64,000 bases of DNA from Janthinobacterium agaricidamnosum (GTDB taxonomy: Bacteria; Pseudomonadota; Gammaproteobacteria; Burkholderiales; Burkholderiaceae_D), in the NCBI RefSeq assembly GCF_003667705.1, contig NZ_CP033019.1, positions 2,480,001-2,544,000 of the forward strand, read 5' to 3'. This document shows positions 17,740 through 27,472 of the stretch, piece by piece (position 1 is the stretch's first letter; each line of letters starts with the position of its first letter). The position numbers were made by a program, and so were the translations under genes. The notes under the pieces are model-generated. The model had not been told where the DNA came from and did not search any database. It saw nothing but the letters and a program-made list of their open reading frames with translations.

Positions 17740-18831
17740 CTATGGCAAGCGGCGATTCAAGACGATGAGTTCGGCATTCTCCGCTGTACCGACTACCCTC
17801 GGGTAGAGCACGACCGCATAACCACGCTCCGTGGTCTTGTTGATGCTGGAAATGATCAATTTGTCATGCTGCATGGACAGAAGCTCGTTTGTCAGCAAGT
17901 TCCGGTAGCCTTGCTCGCCTTTGCTATAGAATATTTCCAATAACTTATCATTTTTCGTGGTCAGCCAGCCGTTTCCAAACTCGGTATTGAAACGCGTGAC
18001 AAAAGTGTCGTCAGCGATGTCGACTGGTTGCCATGTATTGAACAGTGGATCGGCAAAGTCCACTAATGCAATGATTTCGCTTGCCCCAGCCGCATCTATT
18101 TTTTCGAGAATGATTTTATCGTTGTCTTGCGCCAGCAGATAAGAATCCTTGTCGAACGATGAGCTCAGTATCTGTAAAACATCGATATCCTTCGCGTCGA
18201 TTTCCCGCGAGCGCAGGACGTTGCCTTTTTCATCGATCTCCCGGTGCAGGAGAATGCTGCCGTCATTGGCCAGCAAATGAATCGTCTTGTCGCAAATGGC
18301 GATGCGGTTATTTGCGGGTAATGGAATCTTGACATTGTGTTTCTTCTTCAGTTTTCCATTGATAAACTCGATGGCAAGGATTTTGTCCGGCTTGTTATCT
18401 TCAAAAGGCACATCGTGAAATATCGAATACGAGTCCGTCGTTCCAATGAAGTGTCCTGTAAATGGACGGTTACCCTTTGGTAATTCCACACCGTCACGAT
18501 GAAAGACGGGAATGCTGATTTCCAGTTCTTTATCAGGATGATAGGGGATGACGGAGACATAATTTTCCTGATCCGGACTCAGGAACAGTGTCGGCAAAAT
18601 GCCGTCATCCTCGACGTAGTTATCAATACTACCATCAATCCCGACCACCGTATAAATCAGCTTGTACGTGCCATTCTTGTCGTACACATAGTTCGATAGC
18701 AGCGTCTTTTCACCAAATGCAATGCTGTCTTTTGCCGATACGCCGACTTCGGCTACCAGCGTTGTCATGGTGCCCCAGTTTCCCTGGGTAATGGACGATG
18801 TATAGGGCGCTACCTTGTCGAGGTTTTTCAT
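17740..18831 (-). CDS. Hypothetical protein (363 aa), unknown family
   Basis: I do not recognise this protein. It has no clear signal peptide or membrane helix, starts MKNLDKVAPYTSSITQG, and is rich in short beta-strand-like segments with repeated D-G/D-N turns (DKNGTYKLIYTVVGIDG, CDKTIHLLANDGSILL, DNDKIILEKIDAAG). That pattern suggests a beta-propeller-like fold, which is inference. Its base composition is visibly less GC-rich than the neighbours, hinting at recent acquisition or a different expression class. It begins 21 bp after the stop of the DUF748 gene on the same strand, so it may be cotranscribed with it. The start codon lacks a strong Shine-Dalgarno site. Confidence 0.75.
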   Translation of the reverse strand: MKNLDKVAPYTSSITQGNWGTMTTLVAEVGVSAKDSIAFGEKTLLSNYVYDKNGTYKLIYTVVGIDGSIDNYVEDDGILPTLFLSPDQENYVSVIPYHPDKELEISIPVFHRDGVELPKGNRPFTGHFIGTTDSYSIFHDVPFEDNKPDKILAIEFINGKLKKKHNVKIPLPANNRIAICDKTIHLLANDGSILLHREIDEKGNVLRSREIDAKDIDVLQILSSSFDKDSYLLAQDNDKIILEKIDAAGASEIIALVDFADPLFNTWQPVDIADDTFVTRFNTEFGNGWLTTKNDKLLEIFYSKGEQGYRNLLTNELLSMQHDKLIISSINKTTERGYAVVLYPRVVGTAENAELIVLNRRLP

Positions 18832-18852
18832 GCGTCAGATGGTTTCCATATC

Positions 18853-21800
18853 TTATTGTGCCGCCAATCCCAGCTTCAAGCCCACCAGCTTGCCCGGCGC
18901 AGCCTCCGTTTTTTCCGGCGCGCCCGCGCTGACCCTGGCCGCCGGCGTGCCGTCCTGCTGCAGGGCCGCCACAATCGCCGCGCTGCGCTGGGCGCCCAGT
19001 TTGCTCAATGCATCGGCAGGCAGGGGCTGCTTGGCTTCCAGCTGTTCGCGCAAGCCGTTGTAGAACGCGCCCGTGTCGGCCACTTGCGGCTCACCCTCGA
19101 TCAGCTTGCCCAGGCGTTGGAAGACGGGGATTTTGGCCGCCGCCGGCGCGGAAGCGTTGGCGGAGGCCGCCGCTGGGGCAGGCGCAGCCGATTCCGCGGC
19201 CTTTTTCTGCTTGTCCAGCTCAGCCTTGCCGAAGCGCTCGCCATACAGGTCGCGCAGGGCGCCACGGATCTTGCGTTCGCCCAGGTTTAACGGCCCCGGT
19301 TCTTCGCCCGCTTCCAGCTTGATGCCGGCCTTGGCGGCGACGGCGCGGCGCACGGCCTGGGCGCGCAGGGCGGCCCCGTCCGTGTCGCTGTACTGGCCCG
19401 GCACGGCCAGCTTCAGCTGTTCGCGCTTGGCGAGGATCTGCGCCACCTGCTTGAGTTTTTCCCGCTCGGGCGGCAGCAGCACGGCGCTGCCCGCATCGAA
19501 GTCGATGGCTTCCAGCTTGTCGGCGCTGATGCCCAGTAAGTTGCCCAGCGCGCGGAACGGCGCCGTGACGATTTTCGTCAGCACATTGCCCACGGCTTTC
19601 CAGATCAGCGCGCCATAGCTGAATTGCGGGTCGTTCATGTCGCCCGACACGGGCAAGCCCAGGTCGATGCGCCCGTCGCTATCCTTGAGGATGGCCAGCG
19701 CCAATTCCAGCGGCAGCTTCAGGGCGTCCGGGCTGTCGATGCGCTCGCCCAGGGTCAGCTTGTCGAGCACGACCTGGTTGGTGCCGTCGAGCTGGCGGTT
19801 GCGCACCTTGTATTGCAAGTCCAGCGAAATCTTGCCTTCCGCCACTTTATAGCCGGCGAATTTCATCGTGTACGGCGAGGCGGATACCATGTCGACGTTC
19901 TTGAAGACCACGTTCAAGTCCGTGTTGTCGGTCGGGGCGAAGGGATTTAATTGTCCGCGCACGCGCGCCAGGCCGAATTCGTCGATGCGGCCGTCCAGCT
20001 CGATCTGGCTGCGCGCATCGCGCTTGGTCGACAGGCCCGTGACGACGCCGTTGAGCTCATAGATCTTGGCGGCGAACTGCGGGCGCAGGCTCAGGTCGGC
20101 AAAGTCCAGCTTGGCATTCTGCAGGCGCACGCGGCGTACGCGTACGGGGAAGGCGGCGTCGGCGGGCGCGCTGGCGGTAGCAGGAGCGGGTGCCGTGGCC
20201 GGCTCGGGCGCCTTCACCAGCAGGCGCTGGGCATTGAGGCTGCGGTCGTTTTCGATGATCAGCTGCGCATTCGGTTCGACCACGCGCAGCTCGGGTATGT
20301 CGACAAAATCGGGACCCACGCTGGCAGTCAGCTTGTCGGCACGCACGCTTTTCCATGACGCAAAACGCTTGCCATCCGTTTCATTGAGCACGAGGCCGGC
20401 GATATCCACGCCGCCCTCATAGCGTACTTTCGGCGCTTTCGGCGCGCCGCCGCCCGTCGTCAGGCGGCCGCTGCCGGAGAGGGTGCCGCCCGCCAGCTTC
20501 AGCTTTACATGCTGCGCCAGCAACGGTTGCACGGGCGCCAGGGTCAGCTGTTTCAAATTCAGTTGCGCATCGACGGCGCCCGTGGCCGGCACGAACTTGC
20601 CGTTGGCCGTGAGCAAGCCGCCTTCGCGCAGGCCCACGCCCAGCTCGAACGGCAGCGCCTGCTTCATATCGTTGCTGACCTTGTGCAGGGACAGGCTGGC
20701 ATCCTGCAGCGTGCCCTTGATGCCTGTGCCCGCGTCTTCGAAACGGGCGCCGAACTTGCTCAGTTCCACCTTGTCTACCGTCGTGGACCACGGCGCGGAA
20801 GGGGTTTCCTTGCCTGCGTCGGCTTTGCCGGAGGCAAACACGGGCAGTTTTTGCGCAATCGCAAACTCTCCCTGGCGGTTGCGCGTCAGGTCAATCTGCG
20901 CACCGCTGGCCGTCACGGCGCTCAGGTGCACGCTATGCGCCGCCAGGTCGATCTTGCCTTCCGTAAAGCCCAGCTGGGCCAGCTTGAACGGCGTTTGCGC
21001 GCCCCGTTGCATGGCCAGGTCGGCCAGGCTGAAATTGGCGCCGTCGATCACGGTGGCCAAGCCCGCTGGCCCTTGTTGCAAGCCCAGCTGCAGCTGCAGT
21101 TGCAACTGTTTCGCGCTCAATTGCAGGGTAGGCGTGACGGTTTCATCGATGGCGGAGACGTCCACATTGGCCAGTGCGAGCTGTTTTAAATCCACCTTCC
21201 ACTTGCCAGGTTTGGCTGGCGCGGCGGCCGGTGCTGCAGGTGCGGGATTGCCCGGCAGCATCAGGTTCGCCACGTCGATCTCGCCCTTGCTGTCGCGCCG
21301 CACGGCCACCTTGCCGCCGTACAAGTTGATTTTATCCACCGTGACGTTCTGGCGCGCCAGATCCACGTTCACGCCGGCGATGCCCAGGGTGTCCAGCGAT
21401 GTAAATGGCGCGCCCTTGCCGTCTTGCACCAGCGCCAGGTCGCGCAAGGCCAGGCCCGCGCCCTTGACGGTCGCTTCCAGCGTGCCGTCGGCATAGGAAA
21501 AGGCGTAGGGCAGGCGCGCCGACAGCTTGCCGCTGCTCACCGTCGCCCGCGTGTACGCCTTCAAATACGCGGCCAGGCCGGGCAGGGAAGCGTCGTTCAG
21601 TATCAACTCGCCTTCGCCCCGGATCGGGCTCAGCGAGGCCGTGCCGCGCCAGTGCAGCTTGCCGCCGCGCGCCGCGTCGGCGCTGAGGCTGTAGCTGCCG
21701 TTGGCATCGGGCAGGGTGGAGATATTGTCGAGTGTAAAGTTGATCGGCGTGAAGTTATCCGCATAACCCGCCTTCTGGTCTTGCCAGTCCACTTTGCCTT

Positions 21801-22311
21801 GCTCCAGCGCAAAGTGGCCGATGACGAGGCGCGGCATGCCGCCGTCGCTCTTGTCCGGATGATTGCGTTGCCAGGTGGCCAGCACTTCGGCCAGGTTGAA
21901 CTTGCCGTCCGGCGTGATGGTCAGCTGCGCCTGCGGCGCCGTGATGCGGATTTCCGCCAGGCTCCAGGCGCGGCGCACGATGGATTTCCATTCGAGTTGC
22001 ACGGCCAGCGCGCCGATGGACAGCAGCGGCGCGCCGCTCTGGCCACCAGCGCTGGCCGCTTCCTTGAAGGCGATCTGCTCCGCTTCCAGGCGCAAGGTGA
22101 ACGGGTTGAAGCGTACGGAGCTTATGCTGGCCTGGCGCGCCAGTTCTTTTGCTGCAAATTTGGGCAGCTGGTTTTTGATGACGTAGGGCACCAGCCAGAA
22201 GCCGGCCGCGCTGTAGGCGGCCAGGACGCAGCCGGTGCCGACGGCCCAGCGCTGCCAGCGTTTCCAGCGAAATGTTTTCGTCTGCACGCTTTTGTTGTCG
22301 ATTGTGTTCAC
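18853..22311 (-). CDS. DUF748 / AsmA-like envelope protein
   Basis: This 1152-residue protein has one N-terminal membrane helix (about 25-45) followed by a very long periplasmic region rich in beta-strands. Phrases such as KFAAKELARQASISSVRFNPFTL, GKFNLAEVLATW and DLQYKVRNRQLDGTNQVVLDKL are typical of DUF748, a relative of the AsmA/YhdP family of bridge-like lipid-transfer proteins. The last third includes the helical segment LLPPEREKLKQVAQILAKREQLKLAV and an Ala-rich C-terminus. The likely role is outer-membrane lipid homeostasis, by family analogy. It is divergent from the Fur-regulated receptor, with 246 bp between them. Length is normal for long DUF748 members. Confidence 0.88.
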   Translation of the reverse strand: MNTIDNKSVQTKTFRWKRWQRWAVGTGCVLAAYSAAGFWLVPYVIKNQLPKFAAKELARQASISSVRFNPFTLRLEAEQIAFKEAASAGGQSGAPLLSIGALAVQLEWKSIVRRAWSLAEIRITAPQAQLTITPDGKFNLAEVLATWQRNHPDKSDGGMPRLVIGHFALEQGKVDWQDQKAGYADNFTPINFTLDNISTLPDANGSYSLSADAARGGKLHWRGTASLSPIRGEGELILNDASLPGLAAYLKAYTRATVSSGKLSARLPYAFSYADGTLEATVKGAGLALRDLALVQDGKGAPFTSLDTLGIAGVNVDLARQNVTVDKINLYGGKVAVRRDSKGEIDVANLMLPGNPAPAAPAAAPAKPGKWKVDLKQLALANVDVSAIDETVTPTLQLSAKQLQLQLQLGLQQGPAGLATVIDGANFSLADLAMQRGAQTPFKLAQLGFTEGKIDLAAHSVHLSAVTASGAQIDLTRNRQGEFAIAQKLPVFASGKADAGKETPSAPWSTTVDKVELSKFGARFEDAGTGIKGTLQDASLSLHKVSNDMKQALPFELGVGLREGGLLTANGKFVPATGAVDAQLNLKQLTLAPVQPLLAQHVKLKLAGGTLSGSGRLTTGGGAPKAPKVRYEGGVDIAGLVLNETDGKRFASWKSVRADKLTASVGPDFVDIPELRVVEPNAQLIIENDRSLNAQRLLVKAPEPATAPAPATASAPADAAFPVRVRRVRLQNAKLDFADLSLRPQFAAKIYELNGVVTGLSTKRDARSQIELDGRIDEFGLARVRGQLNPFAPTDNTDLNVVFKNVDMVSASPYTMKFAGYKVAEGKISLDLQYKVRNRQLDGTNQVVLDKLTLGERIDSPDALKLPLELALAILKDSDGRIDLGLPVSGDMNDPQFSYGALIWKAVGNVLTKIVTAPFRALGNLLGISADKLEAIDFDAGSAVLLPPEREKLKQVAQILAKREQLKLAVPGQYSDTDGAALRAQAVRRAVAAKAGIKLEAGEEPGPLNLGERKIRGALRDLYGERFGKAELDKQKKAAESAAPAPAAASANASAPAAAKIPVFQRLGKLIEGEPQVADTGAFYNGLREQLEAKQPLPADALSKLGAQRSAAIVAALQQDGTPAARVSAGAPEKTEAAPGKLVGLKLGLAAQ

Positions 22312-22474
22312 GAACTTACCTTTTGATCTTGTTGGGGCGGCACATCCTGCGCGCCGTGACTGTCAGTATGCCTCTTTGCGGCCTCGTCTGCAAAATCCAA
22401 ACGTGTTCAAGTGATAACAGGCGCCACGGTGGCCTTGTTTCTTCTGTAAAACTCACACAAACTCACACTTACTT

Positions 22475-22493
22475 GATAATGATTCTCATTATC
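22475..22493. promoter_or_regulatory. Fur box upstream of a TonB receptor
   Basis: GATAATGATTCTCATTATC matches the 19-bp Fur consensus at 17 of 19 positions and is fully symmetric in its outer arms. It lies 64 bp before the receptor ATG, as expected for iron repression. Confidence 0.9.
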
Positions 22494-22557
22494 GGTATCA
22501 TGCGCGCTAACCGTAAGTTTCCATCCGTACATATTTTCTCATTGAAAGCCCAATGTC

Positions 22558-24693
22558 ATGCCTGCTGTATCTCCCCGCACCCGCTTACTTCCAGTCGCCG
22601 CGGCCCTGTCGCTGGCCTTCGCTTCCCATGCGGCCCATGCCGCCAGCGGCCAGGACGATCTGACGGCTGGCGATGAGAAAGTCATGCAAGCCGTGCAAGT
22701 GACGGGCACCCGCGCGCAAGGCCTGGTGCCCGTCACGACGGAGGCGGGCAGCTTTCGCGGCGCCAACATCATGGACGTGCCGTCGACCGTCAACGTGATC
22801 ACGCGCGAATTGCTGGAGCAGCAAGCCGTGTCCGGCCTGTACGACGCCGTGCGCAATACGGCGGGCGTGACGCGCCAGCAAAATGGCGGCGAAACGTGGG
22901 ATCAGCTGGTGATACGCGGCATCGCCGTGGAAAACCGCACGAATTACCGCCTCAATGGCTCCATGCCCATCATGAACTTCTCGCAAGTGCCCATGGAAAA
23001 CAAGGAGCGCGTGGAAGTGCTGAAGGGCGCCTCGGCCCTGTACTACGGTTTTACGTCGCCGGCCGGCGTCGTCAACTTCGTCACCAAGCGGGCTGGCAGC
23101 CAGCCCGTCACCAGCATGGGCCTGAGCCTCGATGACCGGGGCAGTGCCGTGGCGAATGTCGACGTGGGCCGCCGTTTCGGCGCGCAGCAGGAATTCGGCG
23201 TGCGCATCAATGCCGCCGGCGGCACCCTGGGTTCCTACCTCGATCATGTCGGCAATGGCAACCGCAGCTTTCTCTCCACGGCGCTGGACTGGCGGGTGAC
23301 TAATAAACTGCTGTTGAAGGCCGACCTGGAATACGACCGCCGCAAGGTGACGGAGCAGGCGGGCGTGGCCTTGCCCACCGCCGTGAAAGGCGTGATCAAC
23401 CTGCCGCGCGCCGTCGATCCGCGCAACTTGATCGGCCCCGACTGGTCGAATTTCGAGGCGCAGACGAAAAACGCGCAATTGCGCGCCGACTACGCCATCA
23501 CGGATGGCTGGGCCTTGACGGTGGAGGCGGGCCACTCGGAAACGGCGCGCGACCGCCGCCTGGCCATCTTCCGCCTGAATAACGCGGCCGCGCTGGCCAC
23601 GGGCGCGGGCCGCATCACGGGCAATATCCAGCACAGCGTGACGGCGTCGGACTTGCTGCGCGCGGAACTGGCCGGCAACTTTAATACGGGTTTGATTGCC
23701 CACGAACTGACCCTGGGCGCCTCGCGTACGGACAAGTCGCAAGATGCTATCTACCAGAGCAACTACACGATCGCGTCGCAAAACCTGTACCAGCCCGTGC
23801 CCGTGACGAATGTCGTGTTCGGTCCCAAGCCGACGGCGCCGACGACGGCTGCGCTCGAGACGCGCGACACGGGCTTGTACGCGCTCGACCGCATGGTCTT
23901 CAGCCCGCAGTGGCAAAGCGTCATCGGCGTGCGCCGCAGCAGTTATCAGAGCGACCAGGGCGCCAGCCACTACGACGTCAGCAAGACGACGCCGATGGCC
24001 TCATTGATCTACAAGGCCACGCCCGAACTGTCGTTTTACGCGTCCACGGCGCGGGGCCTGGAAGAGGGCGAGACGGGCCCGACGGGCACAGCCAATCAGG
24101 GCGTCAAGATGGCGCCCGGCGTGAGCAAGCAGAAAGAGCTCGGTGCGCGCTGGCTGACGCCGGGCGGCACCCTGGTCTCCGCCGCGCTGTTCGACATCAC
24201 GCGCCCCGGCTATTACACGAATAGCAGCAACGTCTTCACGTCGGATGGTGAACAGCGCTACCGCGGCCTGGAAATCTCGACGCAAGGCAAGCTGACGCGC
24301 CAGCTGTCGTGGCAGACGTCGGCCCAGCTGCTCGCCCCGCGCTTTGCGCACATCAACGCCGACTACAATGGCAAGGCGCCGGAAAACGCGTCGAAACGCA
24401 CGGCCAGCGCCTTCCTCGCCTACGCGTTTGACGCCGTGCCGGGCCTGTCCGTCAATGGCGGCGCGTATTACTACAGCGCCCGTCCCGTCAACGACCTGAA
24501 CCAGGCCTTCCTCGGCGGCGTGAGCCTGTTCAGCGCGGGCGCCCGCTATGCGAGCCGCGTGATGGACAAGGCCGTCGTGTGGCAGCTGAACGTGGAAAAC
24601 ACGGCCGACAAGCGCTACTGGGCCGGCGCGGGCACGCGGCTGGCGTCGGGCGCACCGCGCGCTATCAAGCTGTCGATGAAGGTGGATTTGTAA
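22558..24693 (+). CDS. TonB-dependent siderophore receptor
   Basis: This 711-residue outer-membrane receptor has a signal peptide (about 1-28, ending HAAHAA), a TonB-box-like segment (VMQAVQVTGTRAQG), a plug domain (about 65-170: VPSTVNVITRELLEQQ, LVIRGIAVENRTNYRLNG, VEVLKGASALYYGFTSPAGVVNFVTKR) and a 22-strand barrel ending in GAPRAIKLSMKVDL. The terminal residue is Leu rather than Phe or Trp. The perfect-looking Fur box upstream supports ferric-siderophore uptake. The particular siderophore cannot be inferred, and no biosynthesis genes lie nearby. It is probably monocistronic; an inverted-repeat element starts directly after the stop. Confidence 0.93.
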   Translation: MPAVSPRTRLLPVAAALSLAFASHAAHAASGQDDLTAGDEKVMQAVQVTGTRAQGLVPVTTEAGSFRGANIMDVPSTVNVITRELLEQQAVSGLYDAVRNTAGVTRQQNGGETWDQLVIRGIAVENRTNYRLNGSMPIMNFSQVPMENKERVEVLKGASALYYGFTSPAGVVNFVTKRAGSQPVTSMGLSLDDRGSAVANVDVGRRFGAQQEFGVRINAAGGTLGSYLDHVGNGNRSFLSTALDWRVTNKLLLKADLEYDRRKVTEQAGVALPTAVKGVINLPRAVDPRNLIGPDWSNFEAQTKNAQLRADYAITDGWALTVEAGHSETARDRRLAIFRLNNAAALATGAGRITGNIQHSVTASDLLRAELAGNFNTGLIAHELTLGASRTDKSQDAIYQSNYTIASQNLYQPVPVTNVVFGPKPTAPTTAALETRDTGLYALDRMVFSPQWQSVIGVRRSSYQSDQGASHYDVSKTTPMASLIYKATPELSFYASTARGLEEGETGPTGTANQGVKMAPGVSKQKELGARWLTPGGTLVSAALFDITRPGYYTNSSNVFTSDGEQRYRGLEISTQGKLTRQLSWQTSAQLLAPRFAHINADYNGKAPENASKRTASAFLAYAFDAVPGLSVNGGAYYYSARPVNDLNQAFLGGVSLFSAGARYASRVMDKAVVWQLNVENTADKRYWAGAGTRLASGAPRAIKLSMKVDL

Positions 24694-24694
24694 G

Positions 24695-24827
24695 AACGCC
24701 TATCAAAACCTACTGCGCGTCGTGATCTGCGGCCTGCGATGCTCACTGCCTCGGCGGCCCCGTGCCAAGCACAGTTCCGCTTCTCAGCCACAGCTCCCTT
24801 CCGCTCGCTACGGTTTTGTTAGGCGTT
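24695..24827. repeat. Inverted-repeat intergenic element
   Basis: AACGCCTATCAAAAC (24695-24709) and GTTTTGTTAGGCGTT (24813-24827) are inverse copies at 14 of 15 positions, framing about 103 bp of GC-rich non-coding DNA after the receptor stop. The layout resembles a small mobile/REP-like repeat that could also act as terminator. Confidence 0.5.
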
Positions 24828-24886
24828 GTAAGCAAGGTTTGACTTGCACCCTGTGCGCAGGGGCCTTGCCCTGATACAATGTTGCC

Positions 24887-25285
24887 ATGTTCATCAGCAA
24901 AGGCAAGGCCGGCATCGTCCTGTGGATCGCGTGTATCGCCATCTTCCTGGCCACGCTCGCCCCTACGGTGTCGCGCGCGCTGACGGTCGCCAGCGGCCTG
25001 GCCGTGCCCAGCCTGGAAATCTGCTCGGTGGCGGGCGGCATGCAAGCCGTGCCCGCCCGCTACGATGCGCAAGAGCCTTCCGCGCCTGAGAAATCGGGCA
25101 TGCGCATGGGCGATTGCCCCTGCTGCAGCATGCATGCGGACACCTTGTCGATACCGCCCACCACCCTCGTGCTCGCTTCCGGCGAGCTCCTCACGGGCTT
25201 GCTGCCCGAGCTGTTCTACCAGTCCGCCACGCCATTGTTCGCCTGGACGCCCGTCCAGCCCCGTGGGCCTCCCGCCGCTTTCTGA
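24887..25285 (+). CDS. DUF2946 family small membrane protein
   Basis: This 132-residue protein has an N-terminal hydrophobic helix (about 8-30) and a short Cys-containing motif DCPCCSMHAD at about residues 76-85, followed by a second hydrophobic stretch. This is the layout of DUF2946 proteins, which are repeatedly found beside copper-type TonB receptors. The Cys/Met/His-rich motif suggests metal binding, probably copper, in the periplasm; that role is inferred from context. The copper receptor gene starts 90 bp downstream on the same strand, so both probably form one operon. A possible -10 element (TACAAT, 24875-24880) lies just before the ATG, which would leave almost no leader. Confidence 0.75.
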   Translation: MFISKGKAGIVLWIACIAIFLATLAPTVSRALTVASGLAVPSLEICSVAGGMQAVPARYDAQEPSAPEKSGMRMGDCPCCSMHADTLSIPPTTLVLASGELLTGLLPELFYQSATPLFAWTPVQPRGPPAAF

Positions 25286-25374
25286 TCTGTCCCTTTCCCT
25301 GAACTGCCTTGCGCCGCGCGTGCCGTGCGCTTGCGCCTGTTCATCTTACCTATACAGAATCTGAAAGCAGCACC

Positions 25375-27462
25375 ATGAAACATTTACCGTTCTTGATTTC
25401 CCTCGCCATCGCCATGCCCGCCGTGGCGCAAACCCACAATGAAGCGGGCACCACCGTTTTGCCGGAAATGAAAGTCATCGTCACGGCCATAGGCGACGGC
25501 TACCGTCCTGCCGCCGACTCGGCGCTCATGCTCTCCAGCACGCCCGGCTACAGCGTGGCGGCCGGCGGCGGCGTGTCCGGCTTGCCTGTCGTCAATGGTT
25601 TTGCCGATGACCGCCTCAAGATTCGCATCGACGGCATGGAACTGACGTCGGCCTGTGCCAATCACATGAATGCGCCGTTGTCGTACATTGATCCGCAACA
25701 AGTGCAGCGCATCCGCCTGATCGCGGGTGTGACCCCCGTCAGCGCGGGCGGCGACAGCATCGGCGGCACCATCGAGGTGCAATCGAACGCGCCCGTTTTC
25801 GCCCGGCCGGGCGCGGGCCTGCTCACGCAAGGCAGCTTTGCCGTGTCGGGGCGCAGCGTCAACAACAGCGTGGCGACCAGCGTGCATGCCACGGCCGCCA
25901 GCGACGTGCTCAGCATCGGCTACAGCGGCGCTTACACGCGCGGCCACAGCTATGAAGACGGCCACGGCAATAAAGTGCTGGCCAGCATGTTTGAAAGCAT
26001 CAACCAGGCCATCGTGCTGGCGGCGAAGGGCGATGGTCAGCAGCTGACCTTGCGCGCCGGCGTGCAGCACATCCCGTACCAGGGTTTTCCCAACCAGTAC
26101 ATGGACATGACGGACAACCATGGCCAGTTCGCCAATCTCGCTTACCAGGGTACATTTGCCTGGGGCGTGCTGGACGCGCGCGCCTACTGGCAGCAGACGG
26201 ACCACGAGATGGGCTTTTTCACGCCCGAGCGCAAGGGTTCGATGCCGATGATTACGCATGGCCGCAACACCGGTTATGCGCTGATGGCCAGTTTGCCGAC
26301 AGGGGCTGGCGAGTTGCGCCTGGGCCAGGAGTGGCACAGTTTCCGTCTCGACGATTACTGGCCGGCCGTGCCCGGTTCCATGATGATGGGACCGCGCACC
26401 TACCTGAACATCAATGACGGCAAGCGCGACCGCACCGTGCTGTTCGGCGAGCTGGAAACGCGCCACGCTGCGCGCTGGACGAGCGTGCTGGGCGTGCGCG
26501 GCGAATCCGTGCGCATGGAGTCGGGCGACGTGCAATCGTACGGCACCAACATGATGAACATGCCGGACCTGATGGCCGCCAAGGCCTTCAATGCGCGCAG
26601 CCGCAGCCAGCGCGACACGAATATCGATGCCTCCGCGCAAGCGACATTCACGCCCGATGCGGCCAGCAGCTATGCATTCGCGCTGGCGCGCAAGGTGCGC
26701 TCGCCCAACCTGTACGAGCGCTACTCGTGGGGCCGCGGCTCGATGGCCATGACCATGACCAACTGGTTTGGCGACGGCAACGGCTATGTGGGCGATATCG
26801 ACCTGAAACCCGAGACGGCGTACACGGCGGCGTTCACGGCCGACTGGCATGGCGGCGGCGAGGAGGGCTGGTTCCTGCGCGTCAATCCCTATTACAGCAA
26901 GGTCGACAACTACATCGACGTCGACGTGCTGGCGTCTTTCCACCCGTACATGAAAATGGGCGCGAACGGCAACCTGCTGCGCTTTGCCAACCATGACGCC
27001 AAATTGTACGGCGCGAATCTGGCGTGGCAGCTGCCGCTGGCCAGCAGCGCCCACTGGGGCCGCTTCATGGCGACGGGCAATGCCGCTTACACGCGGGGCA
27101 AGCGCAGCGATGGCGGCGACCTGTACCGCATGATGCCGTTCAACGCCTTGCTGGCCGTCGAGCACAAGCTGGGCGCCTGGAGCAGCCGCATCGAAACGAA
27201 GATCGTGGCCCGCAAGGACAAGGTCGACGTGCGCCGCTTCGAGCCGGAGACGGGCGGCTATGCGCTCGTCAACCTGCGCAGCAGCGTGGCGCTGAACAAG
27301 ATGGCCAGCCTGAGCGCCGGTGTCAGCAACCTGTTCAACCGCGCGTATGCGGACCCGCTCGGTGGCGTGTACCTGTCGGGACTGAAGGCGAACGGCGGGG
27401 CGCTGCAAGCCTTGCCGGCCGAGGGACGGTCGATTGACCTGGGGCTGCAGCTGAAGTTTTAA
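25375..27462 (+). CDS. TonB-dependent copper receptor (OprC/NosA-like)
   Basis: This 695-residue outer-membrane receptor has a short signal peptide (MKHLPFLISLAIAMPAVAQ). The plug carries the family hallmark RIDGMELTSACANHMNAPLSY and VQRIRLIAGVTPVSAGGDSIGGTIEV; OprC/NosA receptors show the same Cys-x-Asn-His-Met motif, which contributes to copper binding. The barrel contains many Met and His residues (for example MAMTMTNWFGDG) and ends in DLGLQLKF with the canonical terminal Phe. The start at 25375 is preferred over an upstream in-frame ATG at 25309 because it begins directly with the signal peptide. The DUF2946 gene just upstream supports a copper-handling role. Confidence 0.9.
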   Translation: MKHLPFLISLAIAMPAVAQTHNEAGTTVLPEMKVIVTAIGDGYRPAADSALMLSSTPGYSVAAGGGVSGLPVVNGFADDRLKIRIDGMELTSACANHMNAPLSYIDPQQVQRIRLIAGVTPVSAGGDSIGGTIEVQSNAPVFARPGAGLLTQGSFAVSGRSVNNSVATSVHATAASDVLSIGYSGAYTRGHSYEDGHGNKVLASMFESINQAIVLAAKGDGQQLTLRAGVQHIPYQGFPNQYMDMTDNHGQFANLAYQGTFAWGVLDARAYWQQTDHEMGFFTPERKGSMPMITHGRNTGYALMASLPTGAGELRLGQEWHSFRLDDYWPAVPGSMMMGPRTYLNINDGKRDRTVLFGELETRHAARWTSVLGVRGESVRMESGDVQSYGTNMMNMPDLMAAKAFNARSRSQRDTNIDASAQATFTPDAASSYAFALARKVRSPNLYERYSWGRGSMAMTMTNWFGDGNGYVGDIDLKPETAYTAAFTADWHGGGEEGWFLRVNPYYSKVDNYIDVDVLASFHPYMKMGANGNLLRFANHDAKLYGANLAWQLPLASSAHWGRFMATGNAAYTRGKRSDGGDLYRMMPFNALLAVEHKLGAWSSRIETKIVARKDKVDVRRFEPETGGYALVNLRSSVALNKMASLSAGVSNLFNRAYADPLGGVYLSGLKANGGALQALPAEGRSIDLGLQLKF

Positions 27463-27472
27463 GCCTGCTATC

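Noticed and set aside
22312..22557. Possible riboswitch (cobalamin type) before a TonB receptor
   Set aside because: No conserved B12-box-like element was seen; the Fur box explains regulation.
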